Positions 7,860 to 16,466 are shown, counted from the first letter of the stretch. The stretch is DNA of 32,689 nt from Muribaculaceae bacterium (GCA_009775355.1 VSPN01000032.1:1-32689); one strand, 5' to 3'. Numbers and translations are program-made. The notes: a model not told the origin generated them from the letters alone.

Positions 7860-9335
7860 ATGAAAGAGCATTCACTCTCGCTGTACAACACGCTGACCCG
7901 CACCAGGCAACCGTTCCGGCCTCTGCAGGATGGACACGTCGGCATGTATGTTTGCGGGCCGACTGTATATGGCGACGCGCATCTCGGCCACGCCCGGCCA
8001 GCCATCACGTTCGACGTGCTGTTCCGCTACCTTCAGTGGCTCGGATACAAGGTGCGCTATGTCCGCAACATCACTGATGTCGGGCATCTTGAGCACGACG
8101 CCGACGAGGGAGAGGACAAGATCGCAAAAAAAGCCCGTCTCGAGCAGCTTGAGCCGATGGAGGTGGTGCAGTATTTTCTCAACCGCTACCATCACGACAT
8201 GGAGGCACTCAATGTTCTCCCCCCCTCTATAGAGCCCCATGCCTCTGGTCATATCATCGAGCAGATAGAGTATATCAAGAAGATACTTGAAGCCGGATAC
8301 GCCTACGAAAGCTGCGGATCCGTATATTTCGATGTGACCAGATACAACGCCGATCACAAATACGGCAAGCTGTCGGGACGCAACATCGAAGACCTTCACA
8401 ACGCCACCCGCGAACTCGACGGCCAGCAGGAGAAACGCAATCCGCTCGATTTCGCGTTGTGGAAGAAAGCGGCTCCAGAGCACATCATGCACTGGCCTTC
8501 GCCATGGAGCGAAGGTTTCCCGGGATGGCATCTCGAATGCTCGACCATGGGTCGCAAGTATCTCGGAGACACGTTCGACATACATGGCGGCGGAATGGAT
8601 CTGATGTTCCCCCACCATGAATGCGAGATCGCGCAGAGCGTCGCGGCGCAGGGACATGACGCGGTGAGATACTGGATGCACAACAACATGATCACCATCG
8701 CGGGCAAGAAGATGGGCAAGAGCTACAACAACTTCATAACGCTCGGACAGTTCTTCAGCGGAGACCATCCGCTTCTTGAACAGCCCTACACGCCGATGGT
8801 GATACGGTTCTTCATTCTGCAGGCACAGTACAGAAGTACGGTCGATTTCTCGAACGCGGCTCTTCAGGCCGCTGAGAAAGCGCTGCAGAAGATGCAGGAA
8901 GCCTATGGGCGACTCTGTGCCCTCACTGCAGCCGACAAGTCGACAGTCGAGATTCCCGATTTCATGAAGATCTGTCAGGAAGCACTCGACGATGATCTGA
9001 ACACTCCAATGGCGATAGCGCACCTGTTCGAAGCCGCGAAGTTCATCAACTCAGCTGCCGACGGCAACATCCGGCTGTCGCAGGAAGACATCGACAGGTT
9101 AAAGGAAGTTTTCGACGAGATACTCGGCGAAATACTCGGCATCCGTCTCGGCAATGCTGACTCGGGCGCGGATCTGACACCCTATGAAGGGGCAGTCGAT
9201 CTGCTGATGGAGATACGCGCCAACGCAAAGCAAAACAAAGACTGGGGCACCTCCGACCTGATCCGCGACAAACTCGCCGAGCTCGGCTTCAATGTCAAAG
9301 ACACCAAAAACGGTGTCGAATGGAGTCTGAAATGA
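7860..9335 (+). CDS. cysS: Cysteinyl-tRNA synthetase
   Basis: This class I aminoacyl-tRNA synthetase charges tRNA-Cys. It has the zinc-ligand Cys32 in YVCGPTVYG, the HIGH-type motif HLGH at 41-44, WHLECSTMG with the second zinc cysteine, the GGGMDLMFPHHECE stretch and the KMSKS-type motif KMGKS at 284-288. The C-terminal DALR helical domain follows and ends in NGVEWSLK. At 491 residues it is full length for the family. The protein ends about 100 bases before a strong terminator. Confidence 0.97.
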   Translation: MKEHSLSLYNTLTRTRQPFRPLQDGHVGMYVCGPTVYGDAHLGHARPAITFDVLFRYLQWLGYKVRYVRNITDVGHLEHDADEGEDKIAKKARLEQLEPMEVVQYFLNRYHHDMEALNVLPPSIEPHASGHIIEQIEYIKKILEAGYAYESCGSVYFDVTRYNADHKYGKLSGRNIEDLHNATRELDGQQEKRNPLDFALWKKAAPEHIMHWPSPWSEGFPGWHLECSTMGRKYLGDTFDIHGGGMDLMFPHHECEIAQSVAAQGHDAVRYWMHNNMITIAGKKMGKSYNNFITLGQFFSGDHPLLEQPYTPMVIRFFILQAQYRSTVDFSNAALQAAEKALQKMQEAYGRLCALTAADKSTVEIPDFMKICQEALDDDLNTPMAIAHLFEAAKFINSAADGNIRLSQEDIDRLKEVFDEILGEILGIRLGNADSGADLTPYEGAVDLLMEIRANAKQNKDWGTSDLIRDKLAELGFNVKDTKNGVEWSLK

Positions 9336-9409
9336 CACCGTGCCCGGCCTGACAGTCTAAGATTCCACGGCTTCTGGCAGCCACAATTCCTGCAAACAAC
9401 GACAACTCT

Positions 9410-9426
9410 CAAGGGCTGCGCCCTTG
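9410..9426. repeat. Short perfect hairpin upstream of the transposase gene
   Basis: CAAGGGC and GCCCTTG pair perfectly around a TGC loop. It lies just before the cysS terminator and about 150 bp upstream of the RAYT-like gene. With GGCC-GAA-GGCC at 9527-9537 it could be a REP-like hairpin, but only single copies are visible here. Confidence 0.35.
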
Positions 9427-9434
9427 CACCGAAC

Positions 9435-9467
9435 AAAACCGCCGCGAGCTCCTCGCGGCGGTTTTTT
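9435..9467 (+). terminator. Strong Rho-independent terminator after cysS
   Basis: Positions 9435-9448 and 9452-9465 form a perfect 14-bp stem, GC-rich in the middle, with a three-base CTC loop. The stem ends in T and continues into a six-T run at 9462-9467. It closes the DUF3467-cysS transcript. Confidence 0.9.
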
Positions 9468-9572
9468 CAAAAAGCGGATGGCGGCAAAAGCGGCTATTAA
9501 TTCCAGCTGATTTTTGTTCCGTAAAAGGCCGAAGGCCGAAATTCATTTACAAATCACTTATACAGAAAAAAC

Positions 9573-10499
9573 ATGGCTAAGTCTATGAAGCGCAGATGCA
9601 ACTCACATGATTATTCAAGCCGTTGCATTTATATGATAACTCTCTCTAAAGCTCCATATGCCGCGCCATTCTCTGATATTGTCAATGCCGCCAATGACAG
9701 AACCATTCGGCCTCTGGTCAGACTCTTGCCTTCAGGCAGCCTGATTTCCCGACAGCTCAGACAGATCCCTCTGGAGTTTCCTGATGCCCGCATACTCCAA
9801 TATGCCATAATGCCTGACCATCTGCATTTTGTAATATTCATAACCCGGCCGACCGATTACAGACTCGGCAAACTGATCGGAAGATTCACCGGAAACTGCA
9901 CTCGCGCCAACAATCTGAAGCCGATATTTGAAGAGGGCTACAATGACAGAATTGTCCGTAAGAAAGGCCAACTCGACATGCTGATAAAATATGTAAAAGA
10001 CAATCCGAGGCGGCTGCTTATACGCAGACTGCATCCGGAACTTTTCTCTTCCCGACACACTGTGTTTTTGAACGGAAGTCCCTTTATGACCTACGGCAAT
10101 ATACTTCTGCTCAGGCATCCGGTGAAGGAGGCAGTCAGAATCAGTTCGAAATTCACAAGAGATGAACTGGCTGAGAGAAAAGCTGTGTGGAACGAGGCGA
10201 TACGGGAACAGGGAGTGCTTGTGTCTCCATTCATAAGCGCGGCAGAGAAAGAGATTCGCGATAGAGCGATCGCCGAGGATGCCTCGGTGATTCTTATCAC
10301 CAACTCGGAGTTCGGAGAAAGATTCAAACCCTCCGGATCGCTTTTCGAGCTCTGCTCGCAGGGGAGGCTGTTGCTCATATCTGCCCGTGAACCTGTCTGC
10401 ACATCGCAGACAGTCACACGAGCCGATGCGCTCCGCATGAACAATCTGGCTGAATCAATCTGCGCCGGTCTGCCGGAACAACTGACCGCCCGCCTTTAA
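9573..10499 (+). CDS. Y1/HUH (RAYT-like) transposase with extra C-terminal domain
   Basis: This 308-residue protein starts with a Y1-type HUH single-strand transposase domain like those of REP-associated tyrosine transposases. His83 and His85 form the HUH metal pair (MPDHLHFVI). GYNDRIV follows, and the likely nucleophile is Tyr140 in IKYVKDNP. RAYT proteins usually stop soon after this point. Here about 140 residues follow, with alternating strands and helices from residue 215 (VLVSPFISAAEKEIRD, then DASVILITN and GRLLLISA) that look like a Rossmann-type nucleotide-binding fold. I recall similar C-termini on some Bacteroidales proteins annotated as transposases, but cannot check. The gene stands alone between the cysS terminator and convergent ispG. 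Its base composition is a little more AT-rich than its neighbours at the 5' end. Active mobility is not shown. Confidence 0.75.
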   Translation: MAKSMKRRCNSHDYSSRCIYMITLSKAPYAAPFSDIVNAANDRTIRPLVRLLPSGSLISRQLRQIPLEFPDARILQYAIMPDHLHFVIFITRPTDYRLGKLIGRFTGNCTRANNLKPIFEEGYNDRIVRKKGQLDMLIKYVKDNPRRLLIRRLHPELFSSRHTVFLNGSPFMTYGNILLLRHPVKEAVRISSKFTRDELAERKAVWNEAIREQGVLVSPFISAAEKEIRDRAIAEDASVILITNSEFGERFKPSGSLFELCSQGRLLLISAREPVCTSQTVTRADALRMNNLAESICAGLPEQLTARL

Positions 10500-10526
10500 C
10501 AAACAGGATGATCAGGCAGGTGTGCC

Positions 10527-12062
10527 TTACCGAGAGGCTGAAGCGTCTCTGTCGTGCCTTATGAGATCGAGCAGTGCCGGAAGAGCTTCCGATGCCGGAA
10601 TATTCTTGGTCACAAGCTGCTTGCCACGATAGATGCTTACGCGTCCGGGGCCGGCTCCGACATATCCGTAATCGGCATCCGCCATCTCGCCCGGGCCGTT
10701 CACGATACACCCCATGACGCCGATCTTCAGCCCCTTTATGCCGAGGGCTGTCACGGCCTCTTTGACATCCTTGAGCGTGCTTTGAAGATCAAAAAGAGTC
10801 CTGCCGCAACTCGGACATGCTATGAATTCCGTTTTGTAGAAACGGAGACGCGCCGCCTGCATTATGTCAAGTGCCAGACGGTCAAGTTCGCCACGGCTGA
10901 AATTCGGATCTTCAACTCGGATCTCGCTGCCATAGCCCGACATAAGCAGGGCACCGAAATCGGCACCGGCCCGCACCCTCAGTTCATCAAGAGTGTCGCA
11001 TGAGTAGTGTATTGTCATCAGCACCGGATTCTTACCCCCGCCGGCTACAAACCTGTCTATCTCTGCGGCAAGACTTCCTATCAGCCGCGAATCTGATATC
11101 GAGAACTCGCGCAGAGGCAGAGACTTGTCGGCGTAATCGCGCGACTTGCCGGGCATTACGTTATCGGGCAGGACGATCTGAGGCGCATCCGCACGGCGCA
11201 TCACATGATCACGCAGCAGAATCGCCACAGGTATCTCGTTTTCAGGAGGCTCGCTGAGCGATACCCGTATCGTGTCACCGAGTCCCCCGTGAAGCAGTGC
11301 ACCTATGCCGACCGCACTCTTTATGCGGCCGTCTTCGGCATCTCCTGCCTCGGTGACTCCGAGATGCAGCGGAAAGTCCATATTCTCCGACTCCATGACA
11401 CGAGCAAGCAGCCTGACGGTCTCGACCATCACTAACGTGTTGGAGGCCTTGATCGATATGACGATATCGTTGAAACCAACCTCGCGGGCTATACGGAGAT
11501 ATTCCATCACCGACTCCACCATTCCGGCGGGAGTATCACCATAACGGCTCATTATCCTGTCTGACAGCGATCCGTGGTTGACTCCGAGGCGCACGGCAGT
11601 GCCATGCTCGCGGCATAGATCAAGAAAAGGCACAAGACTTTGTCTTATCCTTTCGATCTCTGCGGAATATTCCTCATCGCTGAATTCCAGCTTACGGAAT
11701 GTGCGGGCGGCATCGACGAAATTTCCGGGATTTATCCTCACCTTGTCGGCTGTGCGGGCGGCCTCGAAAGCCGCCTTAGGATTGAAATGCACATCGGCCG
11801 ACAACGGCACGTCACAGCCCGAAGCCTCCAATGCTTCCCTGATGCATGCCAGATTCGCGGCCTCGCGCACCCCCTGGGTCGTGAGGCGCACAAGCTCGCC
11901 TCCGGCCTCGGCAATGAGTCTCGACTGGGCTGCCGACGCCTCCGTGTCGAGAGTGGAGGTATTTGTCATGGACTGAATCAGCACCGGAGCGTCACCTCCG
12001 ATCACAGTCTTTCCCACACTGACGGGACGCGACACGCGCCTTGAATAATTGTATGCGAACAT
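10527..12062 (-). CDS. ispG: 4-hydroxy-3-methylbut-2-enyl diphosphate synthase
   Basis: IspG (GcpE) converts methylerythritol cyclodiphosphate to HMBPP in the non-mevalonate isoprenoid pathway, using a 4Fe-4S cluster. The N-terminal TIM barrel contains VLIQSMTNT, PLSADVHFNP and KVRINPGN. The cluster ligands are Cys416 and Cys419 (CPSCGR) and Cys452 (GCIVNGPGE), with Glu459 as the fourth ligand. At 511 residues it is longer than the E. coli two-domain enzyme because of an insert between barrel and cluster domain (about residues 280-408). This is the three-domain type found in Bacteroidetes and plants, with a comparatively short insert. It is the last gene of a minus-strand operon, 10 nt after the PAP2-like gene. 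Confidence 0.96.
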   Translation of the reverse strand: MFAYNYSRRVSRPVSVGKTVIGGDAPVLIQSMTNTSTLDTEASAAQSRLIAEAGGELVRLTTQGVREAANLACIREALEASGCDVPLSADVHFNPKAAFEAARTADKVRINPGNFVDAARTFRKLEFSDEEYSAEIERIRQSLVPFLDLCREHGTAVRLGVNHGSLSDRIMSRYGDTPAGMVESVMEYLRIAREVGFNDIVISIKASNTLVMVETVRLLARVMESENMDFPLHLGVTEAGDAEDGRIKSAVGIGALLHGGLGDTIRVSLSEPPENEIPVAILLRDHVMRRADAPQIVLPDNVMPGKSRDYADKSLPLREFSISDSRLIGSLAAEIDRFVAGGGKNPVLMTIHYSCDTLDELRVRAGADFGALLMSGYGSEIRVEDPNFSRGELDRLALDIMQAARLRFYKTEFIACPSCGRTLFDLQSTLKDVKEAVTALGIKGLKIGVMGCIVNGPGEMADADYGYVGAGPGRVSIYRGKQLVTKNIPASEALPALLDLIRHDRDASASR

Positions 12063-12072
12063 AACGGAGCAA

Positions 12073-12912
12073 TTAGAACGACATCATGAAATAAACTCCA
12101 CAGAATCCCACCGCATAGCCTGCAAGCACCTGCATGAGCGTATGCCGTCCGAGCCATATGCGTGCGGATCCGAGCAACCCGGCCACGGCGAGTGCGACAA
12201 TCAGCCAGGTCTGAATGGCCGGCGACATGTATTCGCCGCTCTCCGTCATGCGCAGCAGCATCGCCACGACTCCGGCTATGCCGGCGGCATGGACAGATAT
12301 CTTCCACCAGCGGTTGACCACAACCTCCACTATTCCGGCTGCGGCACCTCCGAATAAGAACATCACGAGCCACTGTGGAGCCAGCTTGAAATGCATGAAA
12401 AGCGCGGTGCCTACAAGACAGATTATGCTCACCACATATGGGATAAACCTTTCTTTCTGCCCGTTGAGTCCTATATCGTCGACCAGTCCGACACGCTTGA
12501 GCAGAAGGACAAGAACCGCCGGCACAGCCACATTTATGGCCGTCACGACAGCAGTGAACGACAGCCTCACGCCGAAGTCTGTGAATGACAGGATAGAAAG
12601 GCCGAAAGCAAGCATGACACCATAGACGGGCATCAGCAACGGCACGAATATCCAAGACAGCAGATGTGACAGCCATGAGACCGCCGACTCAAGTTCTGTC
12701 GGGGGCTGATCCGGCTCATGAGGCTCATGAGGCTCAGAGTCACTCCGACCGATACAGACTTGCTCTTCGGATTCCTGTACTGAAACGTCTTCATGACTGA
12801 CGGCATCATTGCCATCCTGGCGCGAAGAGTCTCCGGGCATGTAGGCTTCATGGCCGTTGTCGTCATCATCAAGAGGCGAGCGGGGATAATATGACGAAGT
12901 GTCGAGTTTCAT
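12073..12912 (-). CDS. PAP2-like membrane protein with long acidic cytoplasmic tail
   Basis: This 279-residue integral membrane protein has about six transmembrane helices from residue 78 onward. The C-terminal half shows PAP2 phosphatase signs: SVH at 207-209 and SARIWLGRHTLMQVLAG with Arg251, Arg256 and His257. The first PAP2 motif (K-x6-RP) is only weakly present as GQKERFIP, so catalysis is uncertain. Similar proteins are usually annotated as PAP2 or hypothetical membrane proteins. The first ~75 residues are hydrophilic and highly acidic, with an HEPHEPDQP repeat, and precede the first helix. Its place between rluA-like and ispG, just before an isoprenoid gene, could hint at polyprenyl-phosphate turnover, but this is inference. 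Confidence 0.7.
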   Translation of the reverse strand: MKLDTSSYYPRSPLDDDDNGHEAYMPGDSSRQDGNDAVSHEDVSVQESEEQVCIGRSDSEPHEPHEPDQPPTELESAVSWLSHLLSWIFVPLLMPVYGVMLAFGLSILSFTDFGVRLSFTAVVTAINVAVPAVLVLLLKRVGLVDDIGLNGQKERFIPYVVSIICLVGTALFMHFKLAPQWLVMFLFGGAAAGIVEVVVNRWWKISVHAAGIAGVVAMLLRMTESGEYMSPAIQTWLIVALAVAGLLGSARIWLGRHTLMQVLAGYAVGFCGVYFMMSF

Positions 12913-12919
12913 TATGATT

Positions 12920-13846
12920 CTATTTCTTGCGACCGCGGATCACCCCGGAGAATTCGCGGGGAACCGGCGACTCGAAATTCATGTCTTTTTTTGTGACCGG
13001 ATGCGCGAACCGTAGCGTCTGGGCATGCAGCGCAAGACGGTTGACCGGACTTGTCTTTGCCCCGTACTTGCGGTCACCCGCGATGGGGTGTCCGAGATCG
13101 GAGGCATGCACCCTGATCTGGTTCTTGCGTCCGGTGTCGAGAGAGAACCGCGCAAGCGTATAGCCGTTGCCGCGTCCGATCACTTCGTAATGGGTGACGG
13201 CCAGCCGCCCTTCTCCGGGAACGTCGGTCGAATAGACCACAAACCGGGAATTCTCGGTCAGGCGGCTCTTTACAAACCCCTTGTCATGTTCGAGATAGCC
13301 TTCGAGCACGGCCACATACAGGCGTTCGAGGATTATGTTGTTCCAATTGTGGCGCAGCACCTCGTTGGCCCGCTCGCTTTTGGCGAACATCATCAGGCCG
13401 GTCGTGTGCCTGTCAAGACGGTGCACGACCCAGAGCTTATTGCGAGGATCGACACTCTTGACATACGCACGCATTATGTCATAGGCATTCTCCTCTTTCT
13501 TGTGGCTGTTGGTGCCGACGGAAAGCATGCCGTAGCCCTTGTTGATGACAAGCACGTCGTCATCTTCATAGACAAGTTCGATGCGCTGGTGTCGGAACAC
13601 CGGAAACGGACGCGTCAGGTTCAGACAAACCTCGCAGCCAGGAGGAACCGGAGTGTCAAACGCTTTCGTCACAGCCCCTTCAACGGCAAGATGACCGAAG
13701 CGAAGCCACTTCTTGACATCGTTGCGCTTCGTGTCGCGCATCGACTCCATTATGAAATCCATAAGTGGCCTGGATTCCTCTCCGCGGTTGGCATATGTCA
13801 GGATCCGGTCCTCGCGGTATCCCTTTCTTTTATCGTTACTGTTCAT
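12920..13846 (-). CDS. RluA-family pseudouridine synthase
   Basis: This 308-residue enzyme isomerises uridine to pseudouridine in rRNA or tRNA. An N-terminal S4-like RNA-binding domain (about residues 26-78) precedes the catalytic domain. Motif II is HRLDRHTTG with catalytic Asp145. Later motifs are ERLYVAVLEG, TGRKNQIRVH and GDRKYG, then RLALHAQTLRFAHPVTK. All are typical of the RluC/RluD branch, but the exact target site cannot be assigned. It is the first gene of the rluA-like / PAP2-like / ispG operon, with gaps of only 7 and 10 bases, and has a TAACTTTG promoter box about 75 bp upstream. Confidence 0.93.
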   Translation of the reverse strand: MNSNDKRKGYREDRILTYANRGEESRPLMDFIMESMRDTKRNDVKKWLRFGHLAVEGAVTKAFDTPVPPGCEVCLNLTRPFPVFRHQRIELVYEDDDVLVINKGYGMLSVGTNSHKKEENAYDIMRAYVKSVDPRNKLWVVHRLDRHTTGLMMFAKSERANEVLRHNWNNIILERLYVAVLEGYLEHDKGFVKSRLTENSRFVVYSTDVPGEGRLAVTHYEVIGRGNGYTLARFSLDTGRKNQIRVHASDLGHPIAGDRKYGAKTSPVNRLALHAQTLRFAHPVTKKDMNFESPVPREFSGVIRGRKK

Positions 13847-13920
13847 TTACTGACAGGCAAAGCCCGGGCTTATTGTTCATGGGCCGACAGAACCGCCGTC
13901 CGTGTCAGCCAATTATTCTG

Positions 13921-13928
13921 CAAAGTTA
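13921..13928 (-). promoter_or_regulatory. -7 box for the rluA-like / PAP2-like / ispG operon
   Basis: The minus strand reads TAACTTTG, a perfect TAnnTTTG box. It leaves a leader of about 65-70 bases before the rluA-like ATG at 13846 and lies between that gene and the stop of the DUF2851 gene. Confidence 0.6.
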
Positions 13929-13965
13929 ATAAACTATCAACAAATAACTCCGAATTATGTGGATT

Positions 13966-15294
13966 TTATTGCTTGAACGGACGCACATTTCCGCTCCATG
14001 GCGAAGAAGAGCCGCATCTTCCCGCCGCATCACGCAGCAGAAAGTGTCCGAACCGACACTCAAGACAACGCCCCCGGTCGCAATATTCCTTGCTTAGCTG
14101 CAGCAGCCCCTGCGAGTCCATCGCGTCTCTACAGGGAATGCCCGTCGCCTTCCACCTGCGGATGAAAGAATTGTTTTCCGAGTCAAGTTCGCGCCACATG
14201 TCAAGACCCCTCTCGGCTTGATCCGGATTCCCCCGCGACACGCCGAAGGCGTAGATAAGCGGCGCGACGAAATTGACAAGCAGAAGATCACCGGCCGCTG
14301 CCGACAGAGATGCTGGAAGCCGCGTGCCGGGCATATCGAAATCGAGATGCTCCGCCCAATACCCGTCGAGTCTCCAGTCGAGCAGACTCCTTGACTCCTC
14401 GCACCCGCACCCGGAGGCGGTAAGGCGCGACAGAAGCGAGAATCCGCCATACAGAGCGCGAGCCAGCAACGCTATGCGCCGCGTCGGAAAGTTCTGCGGA
14501 CGCGAACGCGCGAATTTCCACAAATCACGCCGCATAGGACGCAGACCGTACTTGCGGGCCAGAAAGAAATACTCGCGACAGAGTCTCTGATAATAGCTGT
14601 CGAAGATATGAGTCGAGGTGTCGAGCATTCCGGCCTGACCGAAAAGAAGAGCCTCGGTCTGCATTAGGTCATCGGAATGTCTGGCCAGTATACGCAGCGG
14701 AAGAGAACGCGCCAGCATCTCGAGAGGATCGCCGTTAAGACCGAATCCGAGTGAGCGGGCGAGCGTCACAAAGCATGTCCATTCCCAGTCTCCTTCGAGA
14801 TGACCGACAGTGTCGAGCACTCTCCGGGCTTTCATCTGCATGCGCTCGATGGCGAGCGAAGCAGTCCAGTCCGCCACGACAAGCGGGGGTACACCTGCAA
14901 GATCACCGGCACACGCCACCGACGATATATTCTCGGAAAGACGGGCATAAAGTCTTATAAAAGACTCCGGAAATGTGGCCACGATCTGAGGGATTACATC
15001 CCCGGACGGATCATGCACCACAGTGTCGTTGATTCCCACCACATGAAGGATCACATTGCCATAGGCCGGATCCGAGTCATGACGGTGGCGGAACCAGTCG
15101 GAGGCACGCACATGCACCTCCACATTGCCGCACCATTCCTGATCACCTATCCTGACACGAGCCCCCGAGAAATCGGGTCCGGCGTCGCGGTTATGGACTC
15201 CCGGATACAATACTTTAACGTCACAACCTCCGACAGTGACAAGACTGTCGCCAAGAAGACGGTATTTCCACAGATACTGATAAAGTGACTCCAT
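13966..15294 (-). CDS. DUF2851 family protein
   Basis: This 442-residue protein of unknown function belongs to DUF2851, common in Bacteroidetes. The N-terminal signature is ESLYQYLWKYRLLG, then HNRDAGPDFSGARVRIGDQEWCGNVEVHVRASDW, which resembles a metal- or nucleic-acid-binding beta domain. The C-terminal part has a cysteine cluster (CDRGRCLECRFGH) that could bind zinc or an Fe-S centre. I know of no characterised member. It is a single-gene transcript with its own TAACTTTG box (15359-15366) about 65 bp upstream. Confidence 0.85.
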   Translation of the reverse strand: MESLYQYLWKYRLLGDSLVTVGGCDVKVLYPGVHNRDAGPDFSGARVRIGDQEWCGNVEVHVRASDWFRHRHDSDPAYGNVILHVVGINDTVVHDPSGDVIPQIVATFPESFIRLYARLSENISSVACAGDLAGVPPLVVADWTASLAIERMQMKARRVLDTVGHLEGDWEWTCFVTLARSLGFGLNGDPLEMLARSLPLRILARHSDDLMQTEALLFGQAGMLDTSTHIFDSYYQRLCREYFFLARKYGLRPMRRDLWKFARSRPQNFPTRRIALLARALYGGFSLLSRLTASGCGCEESRSLLDWRLDGYWAEHLDFDMPGTRLPASLSAAAGDLLLVNFVAPLIYAFGVSRGNPDQAERGLDMWRELDSENNSFIRRWKATGIPCRDAMDSQGLLQLSKEYCDRGRCLECRFGHFLLRDAAGRCGSSSPWSGNVRPFKQ

Positions 15295-15358
15295 GACAGG
15301 ACTGCGGCAGAAGACTGTTTGCTGCCGACAACAAATTTATTTAAAATCATCCAAATAT

Positions 15359-15366
15359 CAAAGTTA
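15359..15366 (-). promoter_or_regulatory. -7 box for the DUF2851 gene
   Basis: The minus strand reads TAACTTTG, a perfect TAnnTTTG match, 65 bp before the DUF2851 start. The AT-rich stretch from here to 15505 contains no gene and nothing else I can name. Confidence 0.55.
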
Positions 15367-15509
15367 ATCCACGATTATTTTTTCGTGCCTCGGATCTCAC
15401 TATTTATCTAACTATGTATTTGTTATGCCACAGACTGACAACAATATTAAATAATGTTAAATTTTACATTCTGCATAAATTCCATACAATTTATAAGCAG
15501 AATTTTCCG

Positions 15510-15517
15510 TATATTTG
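15510..15517 (+). promoter_or_regulatory. -7 box of small RNA copy 1
   Basis: TATATTTG matches TAnnTTTG and lies five bases before the conserved GTGTTTTTCAT motif. The second family member at 31162 has exactly the same spacing. Confidence 0.6.
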
Positions 15518-15521
15518 CAGT

Positions 15522-15592
15522 GTGTTTTTCATAGTATTTAATTAAGATTAAGGTTTCGGCCTGTCTCTTTGGGAAAAGAGGCAGGTTTTTTT
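15522..15592 (+). ncRNA. Short structured RNA, family copy 1
   Basis: A transcript of about 71 nt is predicted. It opens with GTGTTTTTCATAGTATT, then an AGATTAAGGTT segment, then an 11-bp hairpin (15560-15570 with 15575-15585, one G-U) capped by the GNRA tetraloop GGGA and followed by seven T. The same layout is found at 31162-31231 with the same 5' motif, different stem bases that keep pairing, and another GNRA loop. Rubrerythrin starts 170 bp downstream, so copy 1 could also be an attenuated leader. Copy 2 has no co-directional gene close behind, which favours a free small RNA. It may belong to an already catalogued Bacteroidales RNA family, which I cannot check. Confidence 0.65.
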
Positions 15593-15761
15593 ATTCAACT
15601 GCAATTCACCGCATTGGCTCTTACCAACCGTTCCCTGCCGAACAAAATCCGGATCCATCTGTTTAAACCTATGCAGAACGATATGTGGTCTCCCTCACCA
15701 TTATCGGCGACAGAGTCCGCGACATATGTGCTGCAACCTTTAACCTTATAAAATTAATATT

Positions 15762-16349
15762 ATGGCTACACAAAAAAGTCTCGTAGGCACGAAGACCCAG
15801 ACAAATCTCGCCGACGCGTATGTGGCTGAGTCATGTGCGTACACACGCTACACATTTTTCGCCCAGGCCGCCCAGAAGGAATTATATTTCCAATATGCCG
15901 ACATATTCAACGAGACTGCCGACAACGAACTGCGTCACGCCAAGATCTTTCTCAAGCTGCTCGACGAGGCCGGCTGCAAGACCGACCCGATCGCAGTCGA
16001 CGCCGGGGTGATCGGCAAGACTGTCGACAATCTCAAGGTTGCCGCCGAAGAGGAGAAGACAGAAGGAGTTGAACAATACACAAAGGCTGCCGAGACTGCC
16101 GAGAAAGAGGGATTCAAGGATATCGCCAAGACCTTCCGCGAGATCGCAGAAATAGAAAATCACCATATGGAGCGCTTCAACAAGATGATCGACCGTATCA
16201 AGAGCGACACCGTATGGAAGAGCGACAAGCCTGTAAAATGGCAGTGCCTTGTATGCGGCTATATATATGAAGGCAAGACTCCCCCCGAGAAGTGCCCGGC
16301 ATGCCAGCACCCCTACCAGCATTTCCAGCGGGAGGCAGACAACGTCTGA
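15762..16349 (+). CDS. rbr: Rubrerythrin
   Basis: Rubrerythrin is a cytoplasmic peroxidase of anaerobes that reduces hydrogen peroxide to water. The four-helix domain carries the diiron ligands: Glu23, ELRH (Glu56 and His59), a second glutamate cluster near 97-98, and IENHH (Glu132 and His135). The C-terminal rubredoxin domain has CLVC (Cys162 and Cys165) and CPAC (Cys178 and Cys181) for the electron-transfer iron. At 195 residues it is full length. The start is the ATG after an AT-rich leader. The small RNA at 15522-15592 lies upstream with its terminator, so the gene either has its own weak promoter or depends on read-through. Confidence 0.95.
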   Translation: MATQKSLVGTKTQTNLADAYVAESCAYTRYTFFAQAAQKELYFQYADIFNETADNELRHAKIFLKLLDEAGCKTDPIAVDAGVIGKTVDNLKVAAEEEKTEGVEQYTKAAETAEKEGFKDIAKTFREIAEIENHHMERFNKMIDRIKSDTVWKSDKPVKWQCLVCGYIYEGKTPPEKCPACQHPYQHFQREADNV

Positions 16350-16390
16350 CATACCGACAGCAATCGGCAATACTTAAGAATCGGATAGCA

Positions 16391-16433
16391 ATTCCGGGGC
16401 AGACGCGTCCTATGGGCGCGGATGTTCCGGAAT
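16391..16433. other. Two-tier hairpin between rubrerythrin and recO
   Basis: ATTCCGG (16391-16397) pairs with CCGGAAT (16427-16433). Inside, CGCGTCC (16404-16410) pairs with GGGCGCG (16414-16420, one G-U) around a TAT loop. It follows the rubrerythrin stop and precedes the recO promoter. There is no U-run, so it may protect the rubrerythrin mRNA end rather than terminate it. Confidence 0.4.
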
Positions 16434-16458
16434 GCTTGCATAATCCACGTCCGCCCCT

Positions 16459-16466
16459 TATCTTTG
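16459..16466 (+). promoter_or_regulatory. -7 box for recO
   Basis: TATCTTTG is a perfect TAnnTTTG box. It places transcription start near 16472, downstream of the first in-frame ATG in the recO reading frame, and so supports a start at 16490 or 16502. Confidence 0.6.

Noticed and set aside
7872..9023. 383-codon minus-strand frame opposite cysS
   Set aside because: Mirror frame of a strongly conserved gene, with no promoter or domain.
13025..14221. 398-codon plus-strand frame spanning the rluA-like and DUF2851 genes
   Set aside because: It crosses two real genes and an intergenic promoter on the other strand, and its product matches nothing.
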